Assembly: GCA_965199685.1 (NCBI GenBank)
Contig: OZ241323.1
Location: 1,364,001 to 1,428,000 of the forward strand
Length of the DNA: 64,000 nt
Direction: 5' to 3'
Origin: SP5GCR1 sp965199685
Lineage (GTDB): Bacteria > Pseudomonadota > Gammaproteobacteria > Poriferisulfidales > Oxydemutatoraceae
Position numbers and translations under genes: made by a program
Part shown: positions 30,001-45,000 of the stretch, one piece after another
How positions within the stretch are numbered: the first letter of the stretch is position 1
How the letters are laid out: each line of letters opens with the position of its first letter
The notes under the pieces: generated by a model
The model's database searches: none
What the model was told of the DNA's origin: nothing
Seen by the model: the letters and a program-made list of their open reading frames with translations, nothing else

Positions 30001-33000
30001 TAAAATCTTGATGAGCTAACTGAAAGGAGCCGACTCTACCGACTAAACCGCCGGAGGCATTGCCGAAAGCATGGATGATGCCACCGGCGTGGCTGTTGAC
30101 TATCATTCCTCTGCCCGACATCCCGGTAACTTGGCCAACCAATCCACCGACATTGTTATTTGCCGTTATCACACCGCCGGCATAGCTATTGAGTATTTTA
30201 CCGACGCTCTCACCGACCAGACCACCGACATTGTCGCGTGCCGAAAGCTCACCGACTGCATAACTGCCGGTAATGCTACCCTCGTTGGTGGCAGCTAGAC
30301 CACCGACTTGGTTTCTGCCCTCTATCTTTAGGCTGGGCAAACCCAGATCACGAATGTCACCAAACCTAGAAATACCAACGAACAAGCCTTGATAATCTGA
30401 ATCGTCCCGGTTGATGGATAGATTGGAAATCGTATGGCCGTCGGCGTTAAAAATGCCACCAAAGCAGCTACTGCCATCATTGTCGCAGTCGTTGCTGGCG
30501 ATGCCGCCTATAGGCTGCCAACCGAAGTCGGTGGGGTCGTCAAAATCCTGCACCGTCCACTCTTCGTTGACTTCTTCCGACGCATAGCTGTTCGGGTCGT
30601 TGAAATCCAAATCTCGGGTTAATTCATAATCGCTGTTCAAGGTATCCAGGTCGGCACGGATGTCATCAAGTTGTTCCAAGTTGTTGATCTCAAGAAAACC
30701 GTCGCCGTCTCTATCGCGGGGATTGTAGTTGAGGTAGATGGGAAATAGCACCGGGTCAACATCATCAAAGGTGGATTCAATCTCCAACACGATACGCGTA
30801 GTCCCTACGCCTAATGTGATCAGATTACTGTCCGCACCGCTGCCGGCAAGCCGCTGGAAGAAAGTGCCGTTGATATAGATGTTAATACCCCCAGTCTGGC
30901 GCGAAATTTGTGTCTCTGGGCTCAAACTGATAGCGGTTCCAGTGGAATCAAGGCTAAAGGTTACCGTGCCAGAATAATAGCCGAACAAGCCAATGATAGT
31001 ATCACGAACACCACGACCAACGATACGTGGATTGAGGTCTACACTCCGCCCAGACGAATCCTCCACAGCCAAAGTACGTAAGCTATTTCCAGTGTGGAAC
31101 GGCGGCGATAGGGAATCATCGCAAAGCGGTAGGCTCATGTCAGCCATTGTATCAGACATCGTACGACACGCCGCACCGTTTATGCCCAATATATCGGGTT
31201 CGGTTGCGGCGGTGTATCTGAGTATCGGATAACTGGCTCGATCGCCGAAATTCCAGTTGTCTGTACTCCATTCAAAATATGGGTCGTCGGACCCTTCACC
31301 GGGTCCCCGAGCGTCTATTAGATCTGAGGTGCTCTGATTGGAAGAATTAACGAGGTTAGAGATAGTTCCTCCTATCAGAGGATAGTTACTCAGATTTTGA
31401 TCGGCATAGCTGGCAGTAACCTCAAGCCCAGCACTGCGGAAAGACCCAACCAAACTTCCGACCTGTAGGTTATCCTCTGCTACCTCTCTTGATATTTCTA
31501 TTATGTTGGCAGCATAGCTGTTGGTGATGGATGCTTCATTGGCAAGACCGACCAACCCGCCGATGTACTGATTGGCATTGCCGATCGCTGGAGACACCAA
31601 AACCCAACCTCTGGCATAGCTACTTCTTATGGAATCTCCTGCCACTCCAAGGTTGCCGACCAAGCCACCGACATGGTTTGTTCCGAAAACTCTAGATTCG
31701 GCATAGCTATTGACGATTGTAACCGCTTCAGTGCCGGTAGTACTGCCGAGCAAGCCGCCGATATTCAATCCTCGGTGATTGACGACACCGCTGGCATAGC
31801 TGTTGACGATCACACCGCCTGCCGCCAAACCGACCAAGCCACCAAGGCTGTGGGCTTCGTTTCTATACGCGGTTATCGTGCCGTTCACATAACTATTGAC
31901 GATTTGACCCACGACTTCACCCCCGACTTGACCCTCGATATTCTCGCCGACCAAGCCACCGACATTGCTCTGATAGCCGCCGGACACTTCACCAACCACA
32001 TAAACATTGCGAATTTTGCCACGATTGGTAGCAGCGAGACCGCCGCTATCGCCGCGCCCTTCTATCTGAACATTGAGCAAACCGAGGTTTGATACCTCAC
32101 CTGATACCTCACCGCGCCTTACGACACTTCTGATACTTCCGAATAATCCGTTGTTGGCACGCGCACTATCGTCGCTATCGTTAATCTTTAAGTTGGAAAT
32201 CGTGAAACCGTTGCCGTCAAAGTTGCCGGTGAACGGATTGCTCGCGGTGCCTATCGGCGGCCAGCCACGGTCTTCAGGGTCTCCAAAGTTTAGTACCGTC
32301 CAGCTGCGATTAATCTCTCCCGGTAAATATCTACCCGGCGCATAACTGTCGGGGTCGTCAAAATCTAGGTCGCGCACCAACTCATAACTGCCTGCTAAGT
32401 CGTCGCGGATCTCAAAGAGTTCATCCAAATCGTCAATCTCGGCAATACCGTCATTGTTTCTATCTTTGGTGTTGAAGTTAAGATACACCGGATACTGTAT
32501 GGTTTGACCTGCTACCACAAACTCCAAAACGATGCGGGTGATGCCTCTCTCTAAGGTGATCGGTTGGCTGGTCTCGCCGCTATTGATCTGCTGGTCGGGG
32601 ACTGGTTTGCCAGTAACATCGCCGACATAAATGCTGACAGGTGCGTTGAGCGTTGTTGACGGTATGATGCGAAGGGTATTGGCATCGTGCATTGTTAGAT
32701 TGCCGAAATAACTGCCGTTCAATTCGCGATGCTGGTCACCAAAAGGCGGATCCAGCCTCGCACCGTCCGCCAATGTTAGATTCTGCAAGCTGTTGCGAAT
32801 TTGCGGTGATATTGGTGTGCCACATTGGGGTAAGTCATCGCTACCGTCGCCGCAAATTCGCAGCACTTCGGTATTGCTGGTCGGTGCATAATTGAGAATC
32901 GGATATTGCGATGCGCTACCAAAATCCCAATCGTCGCGTTCGTCGCTATTCCATTGATAATAGACACCGCTGGTGTTGGTTGTTTGCGCTACGCGCCCCT

Positions 33001-36000
33001 GTAGTTGAACAGAAGGTCGGGCGGAAGAATTCACGAGTCTCCCAGCACTAGTTCCTCTTAGAGGAATCCCACGATTGTTATCGGCGTTTGCATAGCTATT
33101 TTCAATGCTTCCATCAGCCAGACCAATCAAGCTACCGACAATTCTAGGTCCGCTAACTTGACCGTTGAAATAGCTATATGCAATAACTTGGCGGGAACTA
33201 AGAGTAGAACCGATCAAGCCTCCAATACTGCCATCAGTCCCGCCAACCTGACCAGTTGCGTAACTGTTTTGTAGTACTGTTCTGAGACCAGTATTGATTT
33301 GACCTACCAGACCACCGACACTACCTGATCCGGTGACATCTGCGGTTGCATAACTATTGATAATGTCATCTTCGTTCCGACCCACCAAACCACCTACACT
33401 ACCACCAGTGACTTCAACTCTACCACCTGCGTAGCTGTTGTAGATGGTATGACCGACATTCCACCCGACCAAACCGCCTGCACTAGCTCTTCCGAAGACT
33501 ATGGCTTCGGCATAGCTATTGATAACCCCACCAGGCCCGCTGGTATTGAAATTATATCCGATCAAGCCGCCGACAAAGTCCCTACCTCTAATCTCGCCAG
33601 TGACGAAGCAGCCAAAAACCCTACCAGCATTCTCGCCGATTAATCCACCGACATTGTTGTTGCTCACGATGTCCACATTGAGCAACCCAAGGTTGCGTAT
33701 CGTTGCCGAATCAGAAAGTTGCGAAAACAACCCGATATTGTTGCTACTTCCTCTGTTGATTTGCAAGTTGGCAATGGTGAGGCCGTTGCCGTTGAGTTGC
33801 CCGCCAAACTCACGCGGTTCCCAGCCGTCGTCGCTAGCATTTCTAAAGTCCACCACTACCCAATCGCGGCGTACCTGACCTGAAGCATAGCTGTTCGGGT
33901 CGTTGAAATCCAAGCTCCGCACCAATTCGTAGGTTCTCGTTGTATTCTCCGCGTCGGTGATGGCGCGAAGTTCTTCCAGATTATCAATATCCACAAAGCC
34001 ATCGCTGTCTAAATCTTCCAGGAAGCGGATATACACTGGATAGCGCACCGTCGCAGTCGTCTCAGTCTCATCGACGATCTCCAGCACGATGCGGTTGATG
34101 CCTTCGCTCAATTCAATTTCCTCACTGGTGCCACCGCTTTCAAGTTCCGCTTGCACAAGTTCCAATCCCGGCATTGTTTCGTCGGTGTCTGCATAGATAT
34201 TAATAACGGCATCTTCTTCCTGTGTGGTCGTCGGGATTAAACGAATAGGATTGGCAGAGACTGAACCGAAATAACCGTTGCGGTGTCGGTCCATATTTTC
34301 CGCAAACGGTGGAACCAACCTGCTTCCAAACGCCAGTCTCAGGTCTTTCAGGCTGTTGCGAAGTGGCGGTGTTATTGGGCTACCACAGTCGGGCAAACTG
34401 CCAGTGCCACAAGTCTGCAGACCTTGTCTATCCGGATTGGCGGCATATCTGAGTCTCGGATATTCGGTGTTATCGCCGAAATACCAGTTGCGCTCGTCCC
34501 AATTGGAGTAAGGAACAGTTGCTTCGCCTTGCCGTCGATGCGGACCAGCCGATTTTAGGGTTGTCATGGGGAATTGTGAATTAGGGTAGCCCCAACCGCC
34601 TGCCGAACCGCTCTGACCAGTGGCTTGGGTGTCCCAAAAACTTGCCCTAACGACAGTATTCCCACTGTCATTGTTGCCGATCAAGCCACCGACAAAATTA
34701 CGCCGTGTGTCGGGGCTGACCTCGGCACTCGCATAACTATTTATCACATTGGGGCTATCTATGTCACTGGAACCTTGCTGCAGACGACCGACCAATCCAC
34801 CGGCGTAGGGTCCCTGCCCATCAGGCTCGGCAACGGCACGAACCACACCTGAGGCATAACTATCGGTGATACCATCAGTGCGGTCACCGGTCAATTGCCC
34901 AACCAAACCACCGACACGGCTGTTTGCGGTGACTGCAGTATCGGCATAGCTATTGTTGATGTTAGCTTCAGTGCGGTCACCGGTCAATTGCCCAACCAAA
35001 CCACCGACGACATCACCGCTCGCTAAAATCACACCGCTTGCGTAGCTATTGATGATGTTAGCCGCAGAACTGCCAGCCAAACCACCGACACGGCTGCTGG
35101 CAAAGATGCTGGCGACGGCGTTGCTACCGACAACCGTACCGGCATTATTACCGATCAAGCCGCCGACATTGTCGTTGGCATGGATGCTAACCGAGGTGCG
35201 GGCATTGATGACGGTGCCTTCGTTGCGTCCTGCCAATGCACCGACATTGTCGTTGGCTTCTATCTCGGCATCAAGTAAATTGACATTGCGCACCTCACCA
35301 CCCTGACCGCTGCCGCTAATGACTGCGAAAAGCCCTTGGTTGTCGGCGGTGTCTCTGTTTATCTGCAAACCCGATATCGTAAAGCCGTTGCCCTCAAACT
35401 CACCGCTGAAATTGTCTATCGCTTCCCAACCTTGATCGTCATCGTCGTTAAAGTCTGCTACCGTCCACTCTTCGTTCACATTGGGTGCCGCATAGCTACC
35501 CGGATCGTTGAAATCCAGATTTCGGGTCAGGAGATAGCTGCCACTCAGATCGTCGCGTATTTCGTTCAATTGTTCCAAATTTGCTACTTGTTGATACGGC
35601 TCGCCGTTTCTATCCAACAACGCTGGCTGGAAACGAATGGACAGGTTGTATCGATCTACGCTGCCCGGATATCTCTCAGTCGCAGGTGTGATGACTTCAA
35701 CCGAAATGCGAGTGAGTTCACCCTCACGAAGCATAATCTCATCACTGGTAGCACCATTGCTACCACTCATCATGCGCGTACCAAGCGGTTGGTCGTCATC
35801 GTGAACATAAAAAGTGATTTGTGCATTGGGGTCGGTGGCAACCGCACGCAGTTGTGTGGCGGGATCGTCGTGGACGATGGTCCCCAAGTGGTCGCGATAG
35901 CGGAGGTCTATGTTGGGGCTGGCATCAGGTATGAAACCGGCCAATTGACCCACCTCAAAACTTAGCTCATTCAAAGGCGGCTCGCCAGTCGGTTCGCTTA

Positions 36001-39000
36001 TCAATCCAGCGCAAGGCAACAAGTAGACGGTGCCACAGGCTACATCGCTGATGCGAGGAAAGAGGTCGGGGTTTGGTTCTGACACGAGTTGCAGAACTGG
36101 ATATTGTGTCACCGTGCCGTAATCCCAAATATTTCTCCGTGCAAAATCAAGCTGGATCAACTGATTATCCAGAGACTGTAGTTCCATCGTGGTGCTCGGG
36201 AACACAGTTGAAATAAATGTGTCAGGGCCCCTGAATCCTGTTCCTGTGTCTGCGTCAGGGCCGCCGAATCCTGTGCCTAGCCCCGACACTCTGTCGGAGT
36301 TGAAATAGCTAATACTTAGTATACCTCTCTCCTCCATGCGACCTATCAAGGCACCCAGATTGCTGGCATCTCTTGCTGTGGCAGAGACTTCACTGATACT
36401 ATAGCTCAACTCTACTACGGTCGCAGTGTTGATGCCGACCAACCCCCCGGCATTGCGTTCTGCCAAAACCCGCCCAGTCGTATAAGTATCTCTGATTCTG
36501 CTCGCCCGCACATTAAGATCGGCAAGTCTGCGAGCAGTAGCGAGACCGACCAAACCACCAACACCGCTGTCGCCCTCAACACGGGTATTGGCATAGCTAC
36601 TAAAGACCCATCCGTCGCGACTACGCCCAACCAAACCACCGACATTGTTAATGCCCTCCACATCGCCGGAAGCATGGCTGTTGCCGATGTCGCCAGCACT
36701 ATTAATACCGACCAAACCACCGACTTGATTGCCATCCCCTCGCACGATGACGACAGAGTAACTATTGAGGATTTCGCCACTACTCAAACCGACCAGACCG
36801 CCGGTATTACCACCGCCGTTAATCGTGCCGTGCGCATAGCTGGACATCACCTTACCACGATTGGTGCCGACCAACGCGCCAGTGTTGCGATCGCTATCAT
36901 CCACAATACGCACATCCACCAAACCGACATCTCGCACCACCGCATTGGCACCGATAGTGCCGAATAGACCCTTGTCTATGCTGTCATCGCTGTTGTTGAT
37001 GCGCAGGTTGGATATCGTATAACCACCGCCATCAAAGCTGCCGGTGAACGGGTTATCTGTATCACCTACGGGCAACCAGCCGACATCGTCAGGAAATCCA
37101 AAATTAGTCACCGTCAAGTCTGCATCGATTGCACCCAACGCATAACTATCCGCATCACCGAAATCCAGATTGCGGGTCAATACATAATCGCCGTTCAGAC
37201 GGTTGCGCATTGCGTTCAAGTCCTCAATGGAGTCGATCTTGGTCGGTCCGACCCGATAGCGTATATAGAGCGGATATCTAAAGGTAAACGCCGGCATCGC
37301 CGGGTCGGGGGTTATTTCAACGATGATACGATTGATGCCATTCTCAGCCAACTCAATCGGCAGGCTGGTTTCGCCGCTAGAGAATGAAACACCCAGCTGT
37401 GTTTCCTCAGTGCCGTCAAACACATAGACTCTGATCTCGGCTCCCAAGAACTCATCAAATGTGGTGGGGATCAAGCGGATAATGTTGGAGTCTTCGAAGA
37501 CCTCGCCGGAATAGCTGTCTTTGTTGGTGAAGGGGGGTATCAATACCCGCTCGTCGGCAAGGGTCAGACTTTCTAAGACACTGCGGAAGGTCGGTCCGAT
37601 CAAACTGCCACAAAAGGGTAATGGTCTGAGGTCGTCAGCGGTTTCGCGACAGCTTTGGTGGCGACCAAAATCTTGGTTTTTAACCAGAGTGTGTTTTAGC
37701 ACCGGATATTCGCTCTCGCTACCGAAATCCCAGTTGTCCTCACTCCATTGCCGGTAGATAAGGCTTGAGCTGGTAGACATTCGTAGCACATCAGTAGTCA
37801 AGCCACTCGCGTTGATCCTCGCATTGCTACCGCTTTCGCCAGCAGTGTCGGTGTTCCAATAATTCGGGATCGTGCTGGTGGTAGCGGTATTTCCAATGTT
37901 GCCGCTGAACCCTTGGTCGGTCATCCCCACAGAGTAATTTGCGTTGAGACTACCGCCAGCAGCCAGCGTGCCTAAAAATCCGCCGTTGACATCACCATCA
38001 TTTACGATACTCGTGCTGACATTTCCCCACGCATAGTTATTGCTAAGGTCAAATGCACCCTCCAAATTACCGACAAATCCACCAAGCCTATCGGCAAGAC
38101 GACCAATCCCGGCGACCGTACCGCGCGCAAAACTATTGCGAATCGCGCAAGCGTCACATTCACCAATCAAGCCGCCGGCATCCCTCCCAGTCGTGGACAC
38201 CAAAACATCGCTATAGCTGTTGACGATCAAACCTCCGTTTCCTCTGCCAACCAAGCCACCGATACCACCCATATTGGCAATGTCCCCACCACGCTCTTCT
38301 GCGGTAATGCGACCTGCCGCATAAGCATTGAAAATCCGACCTTGATTTTCACCGACCAACCCGCCGATCTCAGAGTTGCCATTACCACTGCCGCCGATAT
38401 CCACAACTGCGTAGCTTCCGATAATCGTACCTGCGTTGAACAATGTTAATGCACCAGCATTGAAAGTAGCACCACTGTTGGTGTTTCGGAACTTTACATT
38501 GAGCAAACCCAAATTGCGTACAATACCTGAGGATTCAATGTGGGTCAAGAGGGATGTTTCTCTGGTATTTTGAATGTTTCCTCCCGTACTCTGTAGGTTG
38601 GATATGGTATAGCCGTTGCCGTCTAAAACACCAAATAGACGGATATTTTGGCGCCAACCCTGATCATTTTGACCAAAGTCCGACACTATCCAGTCGCTAT
38701 TGACGACACCTGAGCGATAACTGCTGGGGTCCTCAAAGTCCAAATCGCGCACTAATACATGATCTCGTTCTCGGAAAAAAGTTGAACCTGTTCTATCAAG
38801 ATCTTCTAGATGTCTGATCGGCCTTGCCGCTCTCAGATAAACCGGATATCTGACTGTCGGTGCTGCCGGGTCTTCGGGGTCTATCTCTACGATCAAATAG
38901 TTGATGGCACTTGATACAGCGTTTAATGATATGCCATCTAAATTTCCCCGCTGATCCAATGTGATCGGGTCGCTGATGCCACCGCTGGCAAAAGTGCCAC

Positions 39001-42000
39001 CGATCTGCTGTTCGCCATTGCCGTCCACTTGATAGATTCTGATCTCGGCACCGTCGTCCATCGCAGTCGGAATCAAGCGGATCGCATCGGGGTCGGCAAA
39101 GGCAACACCTAAATAACTGCCGTAGTGTTCGCCGTTTTGTTCAGTGAACGCTGGGCTGAGGCTGCCGTCGGCTATGTCCAAATTTTTCAAGCCATAGCGG
39201 AGTTGCGGTGCAATCAAGTCGCCGCAAATCGGTAGTGTTGCCACCTCCAGTGCGCGGTCGCCAGCACTACGGCAGGTTTGCAAATCTTCATTGGGGTCGG
39301 GGTGCATCGCGTATTTGAGGATTGGGTATTGCTGGGCTGTGCCGAAATCCCAATCTTGGTCGCTCCATGGTTGGTAGATACCGGTTGCGGCAGTCGGCAT
39401 TTGCAGTGCTTCGGTGCTTCGGCCAGTTACATTAATGATTCTTGCGTTATTTTGCATTGTGCCGCTGGTGTCTATATCCCAGTAATTGGCTCTACTGGTA
39501 ACTGAGAAACCTTGGTCTAATGGTGTCTCTAGCTGAGAAAAACCAAATGCCGCAGTGCCGATTGCGTAATTATTGGAAATACGAGCCCGTCGTCCACCTG
39601 TGACACTCATACGCCCGACTAGTCCACCAGCAGTTAAGTTGGGGGCTATATCAAAATAAGCATAGTTATTTTCAATCGTATATCTGCTTTGCGCAAGCCC
39701 GATCAATCCGCCGAAATCACTATCATTTGGGTTTCTTTGTTTATCCGAGCGACCCACCGCAAAGCTGTTGTGGATATTGCAACTCCGGCCGAGGCCGACC
39801 AAACCACCAACATTGAATACTTGGCTAGATGTTTTTCTACCTATTTCTACATGTGCATAACTGTTAATAATCGTGGCTTCTTGACAGCGACCAACCAACC
39901 CACCACTGCTATCCGTTTGTTGCGAAGTTGTGACGTATAAGTCGCCAACCGCATAGCTGTTGACGATATGACTTCCAGGCTCGGTATGACCGACCAAAAT
40001 ACCGACATCGATTCCAGTGACAGCACCAACCGCATAGCTGTTGATCACCGTGCCACGATTGATCGCGGCGATGCCACCACCAATATTATTATTACCTGAA
40101 TTGGCTTCTGCTTTTAGTTGCAAGTTCAACAATCCCAAATTACGCACGATGCCGTCGGCAGCAATCGTGTCAAACAAACCTACATTCTGGTCTTGTTCTA
40201 AATCGGCAGCTATCTGTAGATTGGATATCGTGTAACCATCGCCGTCAAAGGTGCCGGTGAAGAACGGCTCGGCGGTACCGATAGGCTCCCAACCTGATCT
40301 ATTTCTACCAAAAATTGCCAACCAGGTGCCGGTAATCGTATTGTCGTCGTTAATAGTTATATTGCTCTGATCGTTATAGCTTTCGGGGTCTAGAAAATCC
40401 AAGTTTCTGGTTAATTTATAATTGAAAGTCAGACCCTCAGCGATGTGATCGTTTATTTCTGCGAGGTCTTCCAAAAAGTTAATCTCTCTGGTTGTTCGGT
40501 GAAAGAGACTGAGCGAATATCTGAATGGTGCAACATCCGACTCATTGGGGTCGATTTCTATGAACACACGGTTCCAGCCGTCATTCAGTTCTATGTCTTC
40601 GGATTCATCACCGCTTCTCAACGGGCTGCCCAGCGGTGGTATTAACACCTCACCCTGCGGTGTTGTGAAAGGCGCATCCATTGGTACTCCCGGATCAGCG
40701 ACATAAACCCTGATCGTGCTACCGGGGTTCCGTGTGGTCTGTAGCACTCGGATGATGTTGTTGATGTCGGTATCCACAACCGTGCCCTGATAAATCCCAA
40801 CTTCGGGGTCAAACGGCGGGTCCAAATAGTCGGCACCAGACAGGGACAGCTCTAACAGACCGTAGTCTTCTATTATCGGTGAGTCGGGGCAATATGGGGG
40901 AAAGGTAATGCCACAGCCATCGCCTTGACCGTCGCCGTCGTCATCGCGAGGACCCGGGACATGTTTGGGTACCGGGTAATCGCTCTCACTACGGAAATCC
41001 CAGTTGTCCTCACTCCAGCCATTGTAGGCAACATCCGCATCATCTGCAATGTCCTCGGCAGAGGGCGGGGCAGTCGGCAATATTAGCTGTGCTCTCGTTC
41101 TTTCGGTGCCAGCTGTGTTGATCATGTCAGTCCTATCGGGGATAGTTATAGTTCCGTCGCTCTCCCAGTAGCTGTCAGTAACCGTCGCTAGAGAAGCACG
41201 GAATCCAAGAAAATGACCGATCCAGTAGCTAGCGTTATTGTTGAAGCCAGAGGGTAATGCTGTGATCTTGGCAGTAGTATAATTACGGAGCATTTTCGTC
41301 CCTACTCTAACCCCATCAATAAGGGTATTGTTAGTAGAACCCACAAATCCACCAACACTGCCGGTACCAACAAACGCTATGCTGCCTGTTGCATAACTGT
41401 CGCGAATTTCACCACCGGAGGCAAGCCCGACTAATCCACCAATTCGGTTTGAGTTGTTCAGGGTAATATTGCTACTGTTGATGTCAACATCGGCATAACT
41501 ATTGAAAACTGAAGCATTTATGAGGTAACCAGCTAGACCACCGACACGGTGATCTAAACGACCACCGGCATTCCCACCGATAATCGTCACTTCTGCATGG
41601 CTGTTGCCGATTATAGTCCCCCCGGCACTCCATCCAACCAAACCACCGACTCGCTGGCCGATGCCTGCTGACATGACACTAATTGAACCAGTAACATAAC
41701 TGTTGTATATTCCAGTTCTACCTGCAACAGCAAAAATGCCACCGACCTGACCACCGCCTTCTATCCTGACATTGACCAAGCCGAGGTTGCGTACCACACC
41801 TAAAGCACTGTTGGAGAATAAGCCAGCCGTACCACTGTCCCTATTGATTTGCAGGTTGGATATCGTAAAGCCGTTACCGTCAAAGTTCAACGGGTTCTGA
41901 AACGAGTTAATGATAGGTTCCCAGCCCAGTTTGGTGGTGCCAGCAAAATCGGCATCTCCCCCTACCGTCCAGCGCTCCATGTTCGCTGGGTCGCGATAGC

Positions 42001-45000
42001 TGTCTGGGTCATTGAAATCCAGGTTTCTGACCAATCCATAGTTACCACCAGTGCTGTTGCGTATTGCGTCTAGGTCTTCCAAAAAGTTGATGGACCGATT
42101 GCCAGTCAGCTCTCCCGGCACCAGATAAAGCTGATATCTGAACGGGGATATTTCCACATCCAGCGGGCTGACCTGTACGATGATGCGGTTGATGCCTTCC
42201 ACCAAAGCGATATCGCCGCTGGGATCGCCGATGCCAAACTCGCCACCCACTGGGGTTTCTTGAAGACCGGAAAAAACAGTGATGCTGGCTTGGGATATCA
42301 ATTCCGATCTGACCACCAGCCTGATTATTCGGTCGCCGTCGTTGTCAACTCTGGCGTAAAAGCTACGGCCTCCGTCAAACGATACCGGGCTACCGTCGGC
42401 TACGGACACGAATTGTTCGTCGTCAGCCATCTCGATGTCGCTCAAGCCGTAGCGGAGTTCGGGCGATATCAAGCTCCCACACGCCGGGAAGCCTGTAACA
42501 CCGCAAATCTCGCCAGTATTTGCAAGGTCAGTACTCTGGGCATATTTGAGTAGCGGGTAATCTGTGGCAGTACCGAAATCCCAATCGTCGGTACTCCAGC
42601 CGCTATAAGTTCCAGGAGAACCCTGATTCGGGCCGGTAGGTCTTTGCAACATCGCCATTGTTCGGCGGGCGCGGTGATTGACTCTTCTTATGGCGTTTAT
42701 CTCGGTGACAGTGTCCAAGCCACTGTACCAGTAGCTTGCGCTAATATCGAATTCGGCTTGACGTCTACCAGCAATCCCAGTGTAAGTGTTGAAATTTTGG
42801 GAAACTAATCTACTTCGTAGACCCTCAGGTATGCCACCAGTGGTATAGCTATTGTCAAAGCTGCCTCTGAAAGCACTACCCACCAAGCTACCAACACCAA
42901 CTACTGTGAAGGTGTATCCCGCGTCAACGCGAGCAGATGACACATCACCGCTGGCATAGCTATTCTCAATCTCACCGCCTCCATTTTGCAAACCGACAAG
43001 ACCCCCTACTCCTAAAGTGCGTTGTGCATCTAGGTTGCCGACAAAGTCGCTTGAAACATTGCCGGTGGCATAGCTGTTGGTTATGTTTCCGTTGAAAAAA
43101 TCACCGACAAGACCACCTATTCGGATAACACCAAAACCAAAACCAGAACCGCTGCCTGTATAGTTACTGTGAACATCGCCGGTCGCATAGCTGTTGAAAA
43201 TGTTTGACCGGTTAAGCTCACCGACAAGACCACCTACTTGCCGTGAGGCTGTAACATCTCCGCCAGCATAGCTGTTGATGACCCATCCGCCACTTTCCAC
43301 TCGACCAACCAAGCCGCCTACCTGCACTCCTCCCCCTTGTACGGGAACATCGGCAAAACTGTTGGTGATTCTGGCAGATCCGCTTTCGAGGCGTCCAACC
43401 ATGCCACCAACCTGATTGCCTCCCTGCACTCTATGATTTGCGCCACTGCCAATAACAAAGCAATTTTCTATTCTGGCACCTGATGAAGCCCGACCTACTA
43501 ATGCGCCTACATTGCTTCCACCTTCAACCCGAGCATTGATTAAGCCGAGGTCGCGCACGCTGCCAGCTAATATTTGAAATAGACCCGTACTACCACTGGC
43601 ATTATTGATTTGCAAGTTGGATATCGTATGGCCGTTGCCGTCTAGAATGCCCACAAAATTATTGATTGGTGGCCAACCTGCTCCGATGTCATTTTCAAAA
43701 TCCACTCTCCAGCTCGGATTGACCTCGCCCGAGCGATAGCTGTTCGGGTCATTAAAATCTAAATCTCTGTCCAAACGGAAGAAGTCGCTTGAGAGTCTTA
43801 TTGCGGCAAGATCTTCCAAAGAGTCAATGGCTCTATAAAAACGGGCATTGAGCGAGACCGTTTGGCGCACCGTTTCTACGCCCTTGATCTCTATCACCAG
43901 ACGCAAACGCGACCCGTTAAAAGAAAGCAGGCTACTGGTTTCGCCGCTGGCCAAATCGGATACCAACAATGTTTCACCGTCGGCAGCATAAATATCAATA
44001 AGGGCATCGGGGTCAAAGGCGGTGGGGATCAACGCAACGGTGGCAGCAGTGTTGTCCGCCGGTTGCGGCACTTCCACAATACCGCTATAGTTTATATCCC
44101 CGATTGCATACGGTGGGAACAAATCGCTGTCGGCTGCTCTTAAATTCTGCAGGCCCTGACGAAGCACCGGCGAGATAAGCGTGCCACATCTGGGCATCCC
44201 GCGTGCATCGCAGATGGGGTCGCTGTCGGGGTCGGGGTGTGCGGCGAACTTGAGGGTCGGATATTGATTGATGGCACCGAAGTCCCAGTCGTCGTCGCTC
44301 CATTCAAAGTAGACCGCATCGAGGTCGGTATCCTGGCCGACACTTTGTTGCATCTCCACGGTTTGTTGTGGCAGACCGGCTACTGAGTTGCGCTGCATCG
44401 TGGAATCGGAGTCCCAATAGCTGGACACGGTTAGTAGCTCAATACCACCTGTACCTCCAAAATCAATTTCTGCACCAATCAAACCGCCAATAAGCACAAA
44501 GGGGTAATCATCCAGTTCTCTATCGTCTTCGGTAATCGTGATGCGCGGGGCAACCAAACCGGTCGCATAACTATTCTCCACCCTATGTGAACCAATACCT
44601 ACACGACCGACCAAACCACCCATATAGATGTTTATCGTTGGCGGAACCTCCATGCGCGAAGTGATGTTCCCCGACGCATAGCTGTTGAATATACAGGCAT
44701 CGCTCGCAGTCTCACTGGTAGTTGTGCAAAGGGAACGTTCAGTAGCCCTGTCTTCTATTAAAGACCCGACCAAACCACCGACCACATAAGGGTTGTTGTC
44801 AACCGCCGAGTCAAAATCAACCGACGCATAGCTATTGATGATTCTGCCCGAAGCGTTAATTCCTGCCAGTCCACCGGCAACACGCATATAACCACCACTG
44901 ATATTACCGATAGCATAGCTATTAATGACAAGACCCGACTGTAATCTTCCGACCAAACCGCCGATATAACTTTCAGCCTGAACATTCTCTACGACATTTA

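Larger units (their letters stand above)
29400..43835 (-). repeat. GLUG modules 3-11 of the giant protein (compact, cysteine-free header)
   Basis: Nine modules at approximately 42,475-43,835; 40,880-42,095; 39,205-40,485; 37,595-38,825; 36,005-37,250; 34,380-35,595; 32,815-34,015; 31,115-32,455; 29,400-30,715. The header lacks the GCxxxC pair of modules 1-2 and 12-18; it goes straight from a 'LEDLxxIR'-like phrase to DLDFxDPxSYxSG. Each ends in a 'WDFG...YPxLKY' phrase followed by a C...CG pair and a 'LISPxLRxGL' phrase that leads into one beta-sandwich linker of about 120-160 residues. Module 4 has WDFR, module 7 WDYG and module 8 WYFG. A 93-nt GLUG unit is directly duplicated at 34,877/34,970. 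Confidence 0.8.
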